From positions 496,001 to 560,000 of the forward strand of contig CAVRTB010000006.1 in assembly GCA_963724065.1 (NCBI GenBank): DNA of 64,000 bases, in the 5' to 3' direction. This document shows, piece after piece, positions 33,334 to 41,967 of this stretch. The notes beneath the pieces were generated by a model. The model was not told where the DNA came from, did no database searches, and saw only the letters and a list, made by a program, of their open reading frames with translations. Every line of letters starts with the position of its first letter. Position 1 is the stretch's first letter. The translations under genes were made by a program, and so were the position numbers. Origin of the DNA: DASRIA01 sp963724065. GTDB lineage: Bacteria; Actinomycetota; Thermoleophilia; Solirubrobacterales; JBBDJG01.

Positions 33334-34422
33334 ATGCGCGCCGTGCCCCAGAGCAGCCGCATACTGGTCACCGGGCTCTCGACCTACTGGGGTGGGCGCC
33401 TCGCGCAGACGCTCGAGCGCAACCCCGCGGTGGAGACCATCATCGGAGTCGACTCCGAGGACCCGACGCGCGAGCTCGAGCGCACGGAGTTCGTGCGCGT
33501 CTCCAACCAGCACGCGCTGATCCGCAGGATCGTGGAGGCCGCTGAGATCGACACGGTCGTCGACACGCGACTCGTCGTCGACTCGGCCAGCACGACGCCG
33601 CGCCTCGCGCACGAGAACAACGTGGTGGGAACGCTCAACATCCTCGCCGCCTGCTCCGGGCCGGACTCGCCGGTGCGGAAGCTGGTGTTCAAGAGCTCGG
33701 CGCACTGTTACGGCTCCGGCCTCGACGACCCCGCCTTCTTCACCGAGGACATGCATCGCGGCCATCAGCCGCGCACGCAGCTCGAGCGCGACGTCCTCGA
33801 GGCGGAGGGCGCGGTCGCCGACTTCCGTGACAAGCAGCCCGGCACGACCGTCACGCGCCTGCGCTTCTGCAACGTCCTGGGACCCGACCTCTCGACCTCG
33901 CACGCGCGGCTGCTCGCGCTGCCCGCGGTGCCGATGATCGCCGGGTTCGACCCGCGCTACCAGTTCATCCACTCGGACGACGTGGTGAGCGCGCTCGTCT
34001 TCGCGGTCGAGCACGAGGTGCCCGGCGTCTACAACGCGGCCCCCGACGGGGTGCTCGCGCTGTCCGAGGTGATCGGCCTGCTCGGCAAGCAGCCGCTGCC
34101 GGCGCTCCCGCCGTGGGGCACGGGGCTCGCGGCCTCGGCGCTCAAGCGGCTCGGGCTGCGCCTGTCACCGGAGATGGTCCACCAGCTTCGTTACGGGCGC
34201 GGGCTCGACAACCGGCGGCTGAAGGCCGCCGGGTTCGGCTACCAGCACAGCACGCGGGAGACCGTGATCCGGTTCGGCGAGCACCTGCGCCTGGGATCCG
34301 TGCTCAAGGGGGTGCACCAGCCCTACCGGTACGAGAAGGAGGTCGAGGACTTCCTGCGCTGGAGCCCCAGCGTCCGCGGGCGCGATCCGGTCGGTCCCGG
34401 AGTGATTCCCCCCGGCGTCTAG
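33334..34422 (+). CDS. NAD-dependent epimerase/dehydratase (extended SDR)
   Basis: A 362-residue extended short-chain dehydrogenase. The nucleotide-binding start is ILVTGLSTYWGGRLAQTLE (GxxxxxG variant), followed by VDSEDP, VFKSSAHCYGSG and LRFCNVLGPDLST; the usual YxxxK pair is not obvious, as the position after the HCYGSG segment lacks it. ATG at 33334 is the first start; GTG at 33343 lies 7 nt after CAAGAT (33330-33335) and may be the true leaderless start. It resembles the protein at 52274-53284 in class. Confidence 0.85.
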   Translation: MRAVPQSSRILVTGLSTYWGGRLAQTLERNPAVETIIGVDSEDPTRELERTEFVRVSNQHALIRRIVEAAEIDTVVDTRLVVDSASTTPRLAHENNVVGTLNILAACSGPDSPVRKLVFKSSAHCYGSGLDDPAFFTEDMHRGHQPRTQLERDVLEAEGAVADFRDKQPGTTVTRLRFCNVLGPDLSTSHARLLALPAVPMIAGFDPRYQFIHSDDVVSALVFAVEHEVPGVYNAAPDGVLALSEVIGLLGKQPLPALPPWGTGLAASALKRLGLRLSPEMVHQLRYGRGLDNRRLKAAGFGYQHSTRETVIRFGEHLRLGSVLKGVHQPYRYEKEVEDFLRWSPSVRGRDPVGPGVIPPGV

Positions 34423-34540
34423 ACTCGAGGGCGCAAGCGCGGTGGCGCCGAGCCGCGAACCTCCTCCGTAGTCACCCTCGTGCTCTACTCTAGTTTGCCC
34501 ATTTGCGGGGGTTTTGTCGTTCAGGTCGAATGAGGTAACG

Positions 34541-35584
34541 ATGCTTCGCAAGCGTGCATCACTCATCGCGGTGCTCTCCGTGGCGCTGCTCATAGTGCTC
34601 GCAGTCGCGGCCTACGGCTACGACACCTCGCGCGACGACCTGATCGCGGACGGCGTCACGGTCGCCGGCGTCGATGTGGGCGGAATGCGCACGGATGCGG
34701 CGAACGACAAGCTGCTTGCCGCTCTCGGGCCCGGACTCGAGCGCCCGGTGCGGGTTCGGATAGCCGGCGAGCGGTTCAAGCTCACGGCCGAGCGCGCCCA
34801 TCTTGCCGCCGACGTCAACGGCATGGTCGACGAGGCGCTCGAGGCAAGTCGCGAGGGCGGGCTTCCGACCCGCGTCTGGCGCGGCCTCGCGGGCGGCGAG
34901 GTCGACCGCAGCCTCGAGGCGCGCGTGGGGTACTCACGGGTTGCCGTGAAGCGCTTCGTGCGGCGTGTGCGGCGCGCGGTGAACCGCGCGCCGCGCGACG
35001 CGGCCGTCAGTTTCCAGACCGCGAGTCTCCCGGCGATCCCTTCGCAGACGGGCCTCAAGGTGGACCGCCGCAGGCTGCTCGCCGCCGTCGAGGCCGCCCT
35101 GGTGGCGACCGGCAGCGCGCGCTCGGTCCGCGGCCACGTGCGGGTGGTCAACCCGAAGGTCACGACCGAGCACGTCGCGCAGAAGTACCCGTACGTGATC
35201 ACCGTCGACCGCACGAACTTCCGGCTGCGCTTCTTCAAGGACCTGCGCCTCGCGAAGACCTACAAGATCGCCGTCGGTCAGGTCGGGCTCGAGACGCCGG
35301 CCGGCCTCTACCACGTGCAGAACAAGGCGGAGAACCCGGCGTGGCACGTGCCCAACAGCGATTGGGCCGGAGACCTGGCGGGGAAGGTGATCCCGGGCGG
35401 GCGCGCGGACAACCCGCTGAAGTCACGCTGGATGGGCATCTACGCCGGCGCCGGGATCCACGGCACCGACGCGATCAACTCGCTGGGCACCGCGGCCTCG
35501 CACGGCTGCATCCGGATGGCCATCCCCGACGTCGAGGAGCTCTACGACAAGGTGCCGGTGCAGACGCCTGTGTATATCCAGTAG
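34541..35584 (+). CDS. L,D-transpeptidase (YkuD) with putative peptidoglycan-binding domain
   Basis: A 347-residue envelope enzyme. An N-terminal membrane/signal helix (SLIAVLSVALLIVLAVAAYG) is followed by a VanW/PG_binding_4-like region (residues 35-200) and the YkuD domain, with catalytic motif HGTDAINSLGTAASHGCIRM (His and Cys). It forms 3-3 cross-links in peptidoglycan. ATG at 34541 has GAGGTAA 4-10 nt upstream. The gene stands alone and is followed by the interleaved inverted repeats at 35603-35661. Confidence 0.93.
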   Translation: MLRKRASLIAVLSVALLIVLAVAAYGYDTSRDDLIADGVTVAGVDVGGMRTDAANDKLLAALGPGLERPVRVRIAGERFKLTAERAHLAADVNGMVDEALEASREGGLPTRVWRGLAGGEVDRSLEARVGYSRVAVKRFVRRVRRAVNRAPRDAAVSFQTASLPAIPSQTGLKVDRRRLLAAVEAALVATGSARSVRGHVRVVNPKVTTEHVAQKYPYVITVDRTNFRLRFFKDLRLAKTYKIAVGQVGLETPAGLYHVQNKAENPAWHVPNSDWAGDLAGKVIPGGRADNPLKSRWMGIYAGAGIHGTDAINSLGTAASHGCIRMAIPDVEELYDKVPVQTPVYIQ

Positions 35585-35602
35585 CCAGGCCCTCACACCC
35601 CA

Positions 35603-35661
35603 CCGAACGTCCCGGACTGCGTGCTCGAGGCGGTATCGCGGGACGTTCGGCCACGAGCACG
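35603..35661. repeat. Two interleaved perfect inverted repeats (pseudoknot or switch geometry)
   Basis: Stem 1 pairs CCGAACGTCCCG (35603-35614) with CGGGACGTTCGG (35639-35650), 12 bp perfect. Stem 2 pairs CGTGCTCG (35620-35627) with CGAGCACG (35654-35661), 8 bp perfect. The left arm of stem 2 lies inside the loop of stem 1 and its right arm outside, so the stems either form a pseudoknot or exclude each other. The site lies between the convergent L,D-transpeptidase gene and a minus-strand hypothetical gene. Confidence 0.65.
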
Positions 35662-35699
35662 AGCTCTGGGTCGTCCTGACCCCGTGGGGTTGGTCCGCG

Positions 35700-35987
35700 C
35701 TAGGGCCACGACCGCATCTCGTCGACGCTCACCTCTTCCCAGCCCTCCTGCTGCAAAAAGGCCTGGTGATCCCCGTATCGAATAGACAGCGTGCCGATCC
35801 ACACGGCCCGCTCGCGCCCCTCGACGCGCTTGCGCAGGACCGAGTAGACGGCAGTGGAAGCGTCACGCGGGCCCTGGACTGGGTGCCACGGGAGGTTCGG
35901 CGGCTCCCTGTCCGACGCCTCACCGGCCGCGATCAGCTGCCGCTGCGTGACGACGCGACCCGTATCGACATTGATGAAGAACGGCAT
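35700..35987 (-). CDS. Small conserved-looking hypothetical protein
   Basis: A 95-residue protein starting MPFFINVDTGRVVTQRQL and ending EGWEEVSVDEMRSWP; soluble, no signal or membrane segment. I recognise no family. The reading frame extends antisense into xerC without a stop, but codon usage and the sensible N-terminus favour ATG at 35987. Its start lies only 3 nt from the xerC start on the opposite strand, so each promoter must lie within the other gene's first codons. Confidence 0.6.
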   Translation of the reverse strand: MPFFINVDTGRVVTQRQLIAAGEASDREPPNLPWHPVQGPRDASTAVYSVLRKRVEGRERAVWIGTLSIRYGDHQAFLQQEGWEEVSVDEMRSWP

Positions 35988-35990
35988 CCG

Positions 35991-36941
35991 GTGGCAATCG
36001 TAGATCCCTCCACAACCGATCAGGAGCTGCCGAGCGAGTGGCGATCCGCGCTGACGCGCTTCGACGACGGCCTCGCGACCCGCGGGATGGCCGAGAAGAC
36101 GCGCCGCGCGTACGGCATGGACGTCGGGGAGCTGGCGCGCTGGGCCGCGTCCCGCGGGGGCCCCGCGGCGGTCGACTACCGCCTCCTGCGCCGCTACGCG
36201 GCCCATCTGACCAGCACGGCGCGGGAAGGCGGCCGCGCCCTGTCGGCGCCGACCGTGGCGCGCAAGTTCGCGTCGATCCGGGCGTTCTACCGGCACATGG
36301 TCGAACGCGGCGAGGTCGAGCAGAACCCCGCCGACCTCGTGTCGCACGGGCGGCGACGCTCGCCCCTGCCGAAGCTGCTGCGCACCGACGAGCTCACGGC
36401 GCTGCTCGACCGCATCCCGGCGCGGACGCCGCTCGAGACGCGCGATCGCGCGATGCTCGAGCTCACCTACTCGTGTGGGCTGCGCTGCGAGGAGGTCGTC
36501 AACCTCGACAACGGCGATCTCGACTTCGACGCCGAGGAGCTGCGCGTGACCGGCAAGGGCTCCAAGACGCGCGTGCTCCCTGTGGGCGAGCCCGCGCAGC
36601 GGGCGCTCGAGCGCTACCTGGCGACGGCCCGCCCGGCCCTGTTGCATCCGGCCGAGCCCGCGGAGCCCGCATTGTTCCTCTCCAAGCGCGGCCGGCGCCT
36701 CTCGCCGTCCGACGTGCGCCGGCGCCTCACCCTGTGGCTCCGAAACGCCGGCCTGCCCGGGGATGCCTCTCCCCATGCCCTGCGCCACTCCTTCGCCACC
36801 CACCTGCTGGAGGGAGGCGCCGACCTGCGCGCGATCCAGGAGCTGCTGGGCCACAGCAGCGTCTCCACTACCCAGATCTACACTCGGGTAGAGTCAGCGC
36901 GGCTGCGCCGTCAGTACAGCCGGAGTCACCCGCGGGCGTAG
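35991..36941 (+). CDS. xerC: Tyrosine recombinase XerC/XerD
   Basis: A 316-residue site-specific recombinase. The N-terminal SAM-like domain (residues 10-105) contains MAEKTRRAYGMDVGELARW. Catalytic residues: Arg in SCGLRCEEVVNL, Lys in TGKGSKTRVLP, HALRHSFATHLLEGG (His, Arg), GHSSVSTTQIYT (His and nucleophile Tyr). Xer recombinases resolve chromosome dimers at dif. GTG at 35991 gives the family length. In several actinobacteria xer lies close to dprA and whiG; here an 8.3-kb metabolic insert separates it from dprA. Confidence 0.93.
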   Translation: MAIVDPSTTDQELPSEWRSALTRFDDGLATRGMAEKTRRAYGMDVGELARWAASRGGPAAVDYRLLRRYAAHLTSTAREGGRALSAPTVARKFASIRAFYRHMVERGEVEQNPADLVSHGRRRSPLPKLLRTDELTALLDRIPARTPLETRDRAMLELTYSCGLRCEEVVNLDNGDLDFDAEELRVTGKGSKTRVLPVGEPAQRALERYLATARPALLHPAEPAEPALFLSKRGRRLSPSDVRRRLTLWLRNAGLPGDASPHALRHSFATHLLEGGADLRAIQELLGHSSVSTTQIYTRVESARLRRQYSRSHPRA

Positions 36942-36953
36942 GCCCGCTCCTGC

Positions 36954-37736
36954 ATGGACACGAGAGTCAAGCAAGCCGACATCAAGGAAACCTGGGTCCG
37001 CTACAAGAAGGACGGCGACGAGAAGGCCCGGGAGAAGCTCGTCCTCCAGTACTCGCCGCTCGTCAAGTTCGTGGCGGGGCGCATGTCCAGCGGCCTGCCG
37101 GCGCACATCGAGGAGGCCGACCTGATCTCGTACGGGCTGCTCGGCCTGATCGGCGCGATCGAGCGCTTCGACCTGAGCCGCCAGATCAAGTTCGAGACCT
37201 TCGCCGTGGCGCGCATCAAGGGGTCGATCATCGATGAGCTGCGCTCGCTCGACTGGGTGCCGCGCTCCGTGCGCGCGAAGGCGCGCGAGATCGAGGCGGC
37301 GCAGACCAAGCTCGAGCACGAGCTGAGCCGCGTTCCCACCGACGAAGAGGTCGCCGCCAAGCTCGAGATGTCGGTGCAGGACTTCCAGGACAGCCTGCTC
37401 CAGATCTCCAACTCCACAGTGGTCGCGCTCGACGAGCTGTGGACGGTCTCGGATGCGAGCGGCGACCAGGTCTCGCTGCTCGACACGATGAAGGACCCGA
37501 ACGCCGTCGACCCGGCGAAGGAGCTGGGCGTCAGCGAGCTGAAGGACCGCCTCGCGCACGCGATCTCCCGCCTCCCCGAGCGGGAGAAGCTCGTGATCGC
37601 CCTCTACTACTACGAGAACCTGACGCTCCGAGAGATCGGCGAGGTCCTCGGCGTCACCGAGTCGCGGGTCTCACAGCTTCACACGAAGGCCGTCTTGCGC
37701 CTGAAGGCCCGGCTGCAGAGCGAAGTCGAAGCTTAG
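36954..37736 (+). CDS. RNA polymerase sigma factor, WhiG/FliA type
   Basis: A 260-residue group 3 sigma factor. Region 2 has YSPLVKFVAGRM and ADLISYGLLGLIGAIERFD with FETFAVARIKGSIIDELRSLDWVPRSVR; region 3 is RVPTDEEVAAKLEMS; region 4 is LPEREKLVIALYYYENLTL with the HTH TLREIGEVLGVTESRVSQLH. In Streptomyces WhiG drives sporulation genes and in flagellated bacteria FliA drives motility. No flagellar gene or anti-sigma factor is present here. It starts 12 nt after xerC. Confidence 0.92.
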   Translation: MDTRVKQADIKETWVRYKKDGDEKAREKLVLQYSPLVKFVAGRMSSGLPAHIEEADLISYGLLGLIGAIERFDLSRQIKFETFAVARIKGSIIDELRSLDWVPRSVRAKAREIEAAQTKLEHELSRVPTDEEVAAKLEMSVQDFQDSLLQISNSTVVALDELWTVSDASGDQVSLLDTMKDPNAVDPAKELGVSELKDRLAHAISRLPEREKLVIALYYYENLTLREIGEVLGVTESRVSQLHTKAVLRLKARLQSEVEA

Positions 37737-37791
37737 GCCGCACCCCTAGAATCCTCCCTCGATCGTGTCGACCGAGGAGAGGAGATAGCTC

Positions 37792-39885
37792 GTGGCCCAC
37801 AAAGGCCCGCAGCGCATCAGGAACATCGCGATCGTCGGGCACCGTGGCTCGGGCAAGACGTCGCTGAACGAGGCCCTGCTTTTCGAGGCCGGGATCATCA
37901 ACCGGCTCGGCTCCGTCACCGACGGGAGCACCGTCTCCGATTCCGAGCCCGACGAGCACGAGCGCGAGATGTCGATCTCCGCGAGCCTGTCGTCGTTCGA
38001 GTACGAGGATCGCAAGATCAACCTGATCGACACTCCCGGCGACCCGAGCTTCGTGGCAGACGCGCTCGGCGCGCTGAGCGTGTGCGAGAGCGCGATCTTC
38101 TGCCTCAACGGCGTGATGGGCGTCGAGGTGTCGACGAGCCGCCTCTGGGAGCGCGCGAAGGACCGCGGGCTTGCCCGTCTGGTGTTCGTGAACATGCTCG
38201 ACCGCGAGCGCGCCGACTTCTTCCGCACGCTCGACTCGCTGAAGGACGCCTTCGGCCCGCACGCCGTCGCCACCGAGATCCCGATCGGCGCCGAGCACGA
38301 GGTCCGCGGCCTCGTCGACCTGATCGACATGAAGGCGTACGAGTACGCCGGCGCCGGGCGCGCGAGCTCGACCGAGATCGAGATCCCGGCGGAGGTCGCC
38401 GAGCAGGCGCAGGAGTACCGCGAGAAGCTGATGGACGAGGTCGCCGAGAACTCCGACGACCTCATGGAGCGCTACCTCGAGGGCGCGGAGATCTCACACG
38501 ACGAGATCGTCTCGGCGCTCAAGGACGGGGTCACCGCGGGCACCATCTTCCCGGTCACCTGCGGCATCGCGACGAAGAACCTCGGCACGGACAGGCTGCT
38601 CGACGCGCTCGTGCAAGACCTGCCGTCGCCCGCGAAGAAGGGGGCGATCGTCGCTCGCGACGGTGACGGCAACGAGGTCGAGATCGCGCCCGACGACGCC
38701 GCGGATCCCGTTGCGTACGTCTTCAAGACGCTCGCGGACCCGTTCGCCGGCCGGATCAATCTGTTCCGCGTCTTCTCGGGGTGCATCAAGCACGACTCCC
38801 AGCTCACCAACGTGCGGGCCCACTCGAAGGAGCGCATCGGCCAGTTGCTCGTGCCGCGCGGCAAGGAGATGGGCCACGCCGACGAGTTCGGCGCCGGCGA
38901 CATCGGCGCGGTCGCGAAGCTCAAGGAGACCCATTCGGGCGACGTGCTCGCCGGCAAGGAGTCGACCCTCGCGATGCCCCCGCTCGGCCTGCCGGCCGCG
39001 GTGATGGCGTTTGCGGTCGAGGCCAAGACGAAGGGTGACGAGGACAAGATCGGGAGCGCGGTCCGCCGCCTCCAGGAGGAGGACCCGACGATCGACTTCC
39101 ACCGCGACCCGCAGACGGGCGAGCAGATCATCGCGGGCATCTCGCAGGTGCACGTCGAGGTGATCGTCGACCGGATGAAGCGCCGCTTCGGGGCGGAGGT
39201 CACCCTCAAGCCCCCGCGCGTGCCCTACCAGGAGACGATCAAGGCCTCCGCGAAGGCGCAGGGCCGCTACAAGAAGCAGACTGGCGGCCGCGGCCAGTTC
39301 GGCGACTGCCACCTCGAGATCGAGCCGATGCCGCACGGCGAGGGCTTCGAGTTCGTGAACAAGATCAAGGGCGGCGTGATCCCGACGGGCTTCATCCCGG
39401 CGGTGCAGAAGGGCGTCGTCGACGCGATGCGGACCGGGGTCGTCGCCGGCTACCCGCTGCGGGACGTGCGCGTGACGCTGTACGACGGCTCGTACCACTC
39501 GGTCGACTCATCCGAGAACGCGTTCAAGGTCGCCGGGTCGATGGCGTTCAAGAAGGCGGCGGAGCAGGCCCAGCCGACGCTGCTCGAGCCGATCATGCAG
39601 GCGTCGCTGGTCGTCCCCGAGGACGCGGTCGGCGACGTGATCGGCGACCTCAACGGCCGTCGCGGGCGCCCGCTCGGGATGGAGCCGAAGGGCACCATGA
39701 CCGAGATCAAGGCCGAGGTCCCGATGGCCGAGATGCTCACCTACGCCCCCGACCTGCGCTCGATCACCGGCGGCCGGGGCGAGTACTCGATGGAGTTCCG
39801 CCGCTACGAGGAGGTCCCGGCACACCTGGCGCAGAAGGTGATCTCGGCGGCGACCCACGAGGAAGAGGCGCCGGCGAAGGCTTAG
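37792..39885 (+). CDS. Elongation factor G-like GTPase (EF-G2)
   Basis: A 697-residue EF-G paralogue. P-loop IVGHRGSGKTSLNEALL replaces the AHIDAGKT type of canonical EF-G; DTPGD (G3) is present and FVNMLDRERADF takes the place of NKMD. Domains II-V follow, including GGRGQFGDCHLEIEP and the C-terminal RSITGGRGEYSMEFRRYEEVP. Such EF-G2 proteins are often ribosome-bound but weak in translocation. GTG at 37792 has GAGGAGAGGAG upstream; TAGAAT (37747-37752) is a good -10 giving a ~35-nt leader. Confidence 0.92.
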   Translation: MAHKGPQRIRNIAIVGHRGSGKTSLNEALLFEAGIINRLGSVTDGSTVSDSEPDEHEREMSISASLSSFEYEDRKINLIDTPGDPSFVADALGALSVCESAIFCLNGVMGVEVSTSRLWERAKDRGLARLVFVNMLDRERADFFRTLDSLKDAFGPHAVATEIPIGAEHEVRGLVDLIDMKAYEYAGAGRASSTEIEIPAEVAEQAQEYREKLMDEVAENSDDLMERYLEGAEISHDEIVSALKDGVTAGTIFPVTCGIATKNLGTDRLLDALVQDLPSPAKKGAIVARDGDGNEVEIAPDDAADPVAYVFKTLADPFAGRINLFRVFSGCIKHDSQLTNVRAHSKERIGQLLVPRGKEMGHADEFGAGDIGAVAKLKETHSGDVLAGKESTLAMPPLGLPAAVMAFAVEAKTKGDEDKIGSAVRRLQEEDPTIDFHRDPQTGEQIIAGISQVHVEVIVDRMKRRFGAEVTLKPPRVPYQETIKASAKAQGRYKKQTGGRGQFGDCHLEIEPMPHGEGFEFVNKIKGGVIPTGFIPAVQKGVVDAMRTGVVAGYPLRDVRVTLYDGSYHSVDSSENAFKVAGSMAFKKAAEQAQPTLLEPIMQASLVVPEDAVGDVIGDLNGRRGRPLGMEPKGTMTEIKAEVPMAEMLTYAPDLRSITGGRGEYSMEFRRYEEVPAHLAQKVISAATHEEEAPAKA

Positions 39886-39919
39886 GAACGAGATCGCTCA
39901 GCGGGTCAACATCAATCCC

Positions 39920-40690
39920 ATGACGGAGGACAACATCTCGTGCGAGGTGTGCCACCGCACGATGCTCAAGGGCGAGCGGGCGGAGCCCTACCTGACGCCG
40001 TCGCGCGAGCGGCGCCTGGTCTGTCAGCTGTGCGCGCCACGCGCCCAGCAGGAGGGCTGGATCCGTGAGGCCGCCGCACCCGAGATGCCCGCGCGGCCCC
40101 AGCGCCAGGACGAGCGGCGCGGCCTGTTCCGCCGCAGGCGCCGCGGCGCCGAGAGCGCCGACACCCGCACCGCGCCCGCGGCCGAGCCCGAGAGCCGGCG
40201 CGCGCCGAACGGCGAGGCGGCGGATTCCGAGCCCGACGAAGCACCGTTTCGCAACCTGATCCGCCGCTCGCGCCCGCGCAGCCCGCGCCAGGTGAAGGCG
40301 GTGCCCACCAACGCCCAGCTGAAGATCGGCCGCGCGCTCGAGCTGTTCAACACGTCCGAGCATCCGCGCACCGTCGCCGGCCTCGCGCGCACGCTCGGCC
40401 CGCCGCAGGCGGGGGCGACGACGTCCACGGCGTCGGCCGCCGAGGTCGTCCTCACGATCGCCTGGGAGCTGTCCTGGTACCAGTTCGCCGTGGACCTGTC
40501 GGACGGCCGCGAGCCGGTCCGCCTGCGCAGCCAGGGCCACGAGCTGTCGGAGCTTCCGGAGGCCTCACAGGACTGGAACTGCGAGACGGGGCCGGACGGG
40601 ACGATCGCGCTCGCCGAGGCCGGGGAGGACGCCGCGGAGCCGGCTTCCGCCACGGATGACGCTGGCGACGAAGAGGAGCGGCCCCTATAG
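39920..40690 (+). CDS. Zinc-finger-like hypothetical protein
   Basis: A 256-residue protein with an N-terminal CEVCHRTML ... CQLC four-cysteine motif (residues 8-39), likely a zinc ribbon. The middle is an Arg/Pro-rich disordered stretch (residues 50-125), then a folded-looking segment LKIGRALELFNTSEHPRTVAGLARTLG and ELSWYQFAVDLSDGREPVRL. I know of no assigned function. It follows the EF-G-like gene by 34 nt and ends with an acidic tail. Confidence 0.75.
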   Translation: MTEDNISCEVCHRTMLKGERAEPYLTPSRERRLVCQLCAPRAQQEGWIREAAAPEMPARPQRQDERRGLFRRRRRGAESADTRTAPAAEPESRRAPNGEAADSEPDEAPFRNLIRRSRPRSPRQVKAVPTNAQLKIGRALELFNTSEHPRTVAGLARTLGPPQAGATTSTASAAEVVLTIAWELSWYQFAVDLSDGREPVRLRSQGHELSELPEASQDWNCETGPDGTIALAEAGEDAAEPASATDDAGDEEERPL

Positions 40691-40763
40691 TGGCTTCGTC
40701 TGTGCGACCCCCGGTCAGGGAGGAGCAACGGCGCTCCTGCCGAATCCCGACGTTCGAGGTCCG

Positions 40764-40973
40764 ATGATCTATTGCGTGATACCCCAGGCACTGGCGGAGG
40801 AGCTTTACGACAAGCTCACCGATTACTACAGGGACGAGCCCGGCGTCGAGGTGATCGTCGACCGCCGCAAGGAGGAGCGCCGCGAGCGCGGATCCACCGG
40901 TGGCGGCCATCGCTCGATCCGCGACCGTCGTCGCCGCCGCCCCGGGATGTTTCCCCGCACCCAGCTCAGCTAG
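40764..40973 (+). CDS. Small basic hypothetical protein
   Basis: A 69-residue protein: an ordered N-terminal half (MIYCVIPQALAEELYDKL ... VEVIVDRRKEERR) and a strongly Arg-rich C-terminal half. I recognise no family with certainty; the N-terminal pattern recurs in short actinobacterial proteins. TATAGT at 40687-40692 lies ~70 nt upstream. The gene ends 13 nt before the RNase HI start. Confidence 0.6.
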   Translation: MIYCVIPQALAEELYDKLTDYYRDEPGVEVIVDRRKEERRERGSTGGGHRSIRDRRRRRPGMFPRTQLS

Positions 40974-40986
40974 CGTTTCGAGCGGC

Positions 40987-41412
40987 TTGAGCGGAGCGCC
41001 CGACCGCGTCGTGGTCCATGTGGACGGCGGCGCACGCGGAAACCCGGGCCCGGCCGGGATCGGCGTCGTGATCACCGACGAACGCGGCACGGAGCTGGCC
41101 CGCGCGAACGACTTCATCGGTGTCGCCACGAACAATGTGGCCGAGTACCGGGCGCTCCTGCTGGGCCTCGCCCGTGCCTCCCAGCTCGGGGCGCGCGAGG
41201 TGGAGGTCGTGAACGACTCGCAACTCGTGGCCCGTCAGATCACGGGTGAGTACCGGGTCAAGAAGGAGGACCTGAAGCCGCTGCATGCGCAGTCGCTCGC
41301 AGCGTTGCGCGGATTCTCACGCTGGGCCGTGCGCTCGGTCCCACGGGAGCAGAACGAGCTTGCCGACGGCCTCGTCAACGAGGCGATCGACGCCGGCCGC
41401 CCGACCACGTGA
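40987..41412 (+). CDS. Ribonuclease HI family protein
   Basis: A 141-residue RNase H fold protein. Active-site acids: HVDGGARGNPGPAGIGVVI (Asp), NNVAEYRALLLGLARA (Glu), EVVNDSQLVARQITGEYRV (Asp) and EQNELADGLVNEAID (Asp). This short form lacks the basic handle loop of E. coli RNase HI. TTG at 40987 is the best start because homology begins just after it; TAGCGT at 40971-40976 is -10-like and ends 11 nt upstream. Confidence 0.9.
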   Translation: MSGAPDRVVVHVDGGARGNPGPAGIGVVITDERGTELARANDFIGVATNNVAEYRALLLGLARASQLGAREVEVVNDSQLVARQITGEYRVKKEDLKPLHAQSLAALRGFSRWAVRSVPREQNELADGLVNEAIDAGRPTT

Positions 41413-41488
41413 CGATCGCCCGCGAAGGCTCGCCTAAACTTTCGTCAGGTCCGTGCGGCAGGGGAGCCGGCCCAGGTAGCACCCATCT

Positions 41489-41962
41489 ATGCCACAGAAC
41501 GATCCGACTGACACCGGCGGCCTCTTCATCGGGCGCCGCCCGGGAACGGCGCCGCTGCGCTATCGCAAGCAGCCGGACGCCCCCGACTCCAAGCGGCGCC
41601 GCATCGACGCCGTGCTCGCCGGGGCGATCCTCGTCGTCGAGACGCTCCTGTGCACGACGCTGTGGGGCCCCCAGCCGGCTGCCTGGCTGTGGCTCGGCTC
41701 CCAGCTCTACCACGAGACGGACTCGATCGGCCTCGCGATCCTCGTCGCGTTCGCCGGGATGCTCACCACGATCTTGGGCACGCTGGCAATCGCGATGCGC
41801 CTCGACCGGGTCTGGAAGGTCCTGCGCCGCGCGAGCGGGCACGAGCAGCAGGAGGGCGTGCTCGAGAAGATCTTCGTGGTCAGCATGGTCGTCGCGGGAG
41901 CCGCCTTCCTGATCTGGTTCCTCTTGATCGAAGGACCCGGCTCCTCCCTCGCGCCGCGCTGA
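41489..41962 (+). CDS. Membrane protein of unknown function
   Basis: A 157-residue protein with three predicted membrane helices (VLAGAILVVETLLCTTLW, IGLAILVAFAGMLTTILG, IFVVSMVVAGAAFLIWFLLI) separated by charged loops. The N-terminal 40 residues are soluble and basic. No family recognised. TAAACT around 41434 is -10-like with a ~40-nt leader. It ends 5 nt before the aminotransferase gene, suggesting an operon. Confidence 0.72.
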   Translation: MPQNDPTDTGGLFIGRRPGTAPLRYRKQPDAPDSKRRRIDAVLAGAILVVETLLCTTLWGPQPAAWLWLGSQLYHETDSIGLAILVAFAGMLTTILGTLAIAMRLDRVWKVLRRASGHEQQEGVLEKIFVVSMVVAGAAFLIWFLLIEGPGSSLAPR

Positions 41963-41967
41963 CACCC

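Noticed and set aside
35988..36854. Extension of the minus-strand hypothetical protein to 384 codons
   Set aside because: The extra 289 codons are antisense to xerC, and the coherent protein begins at 35987.
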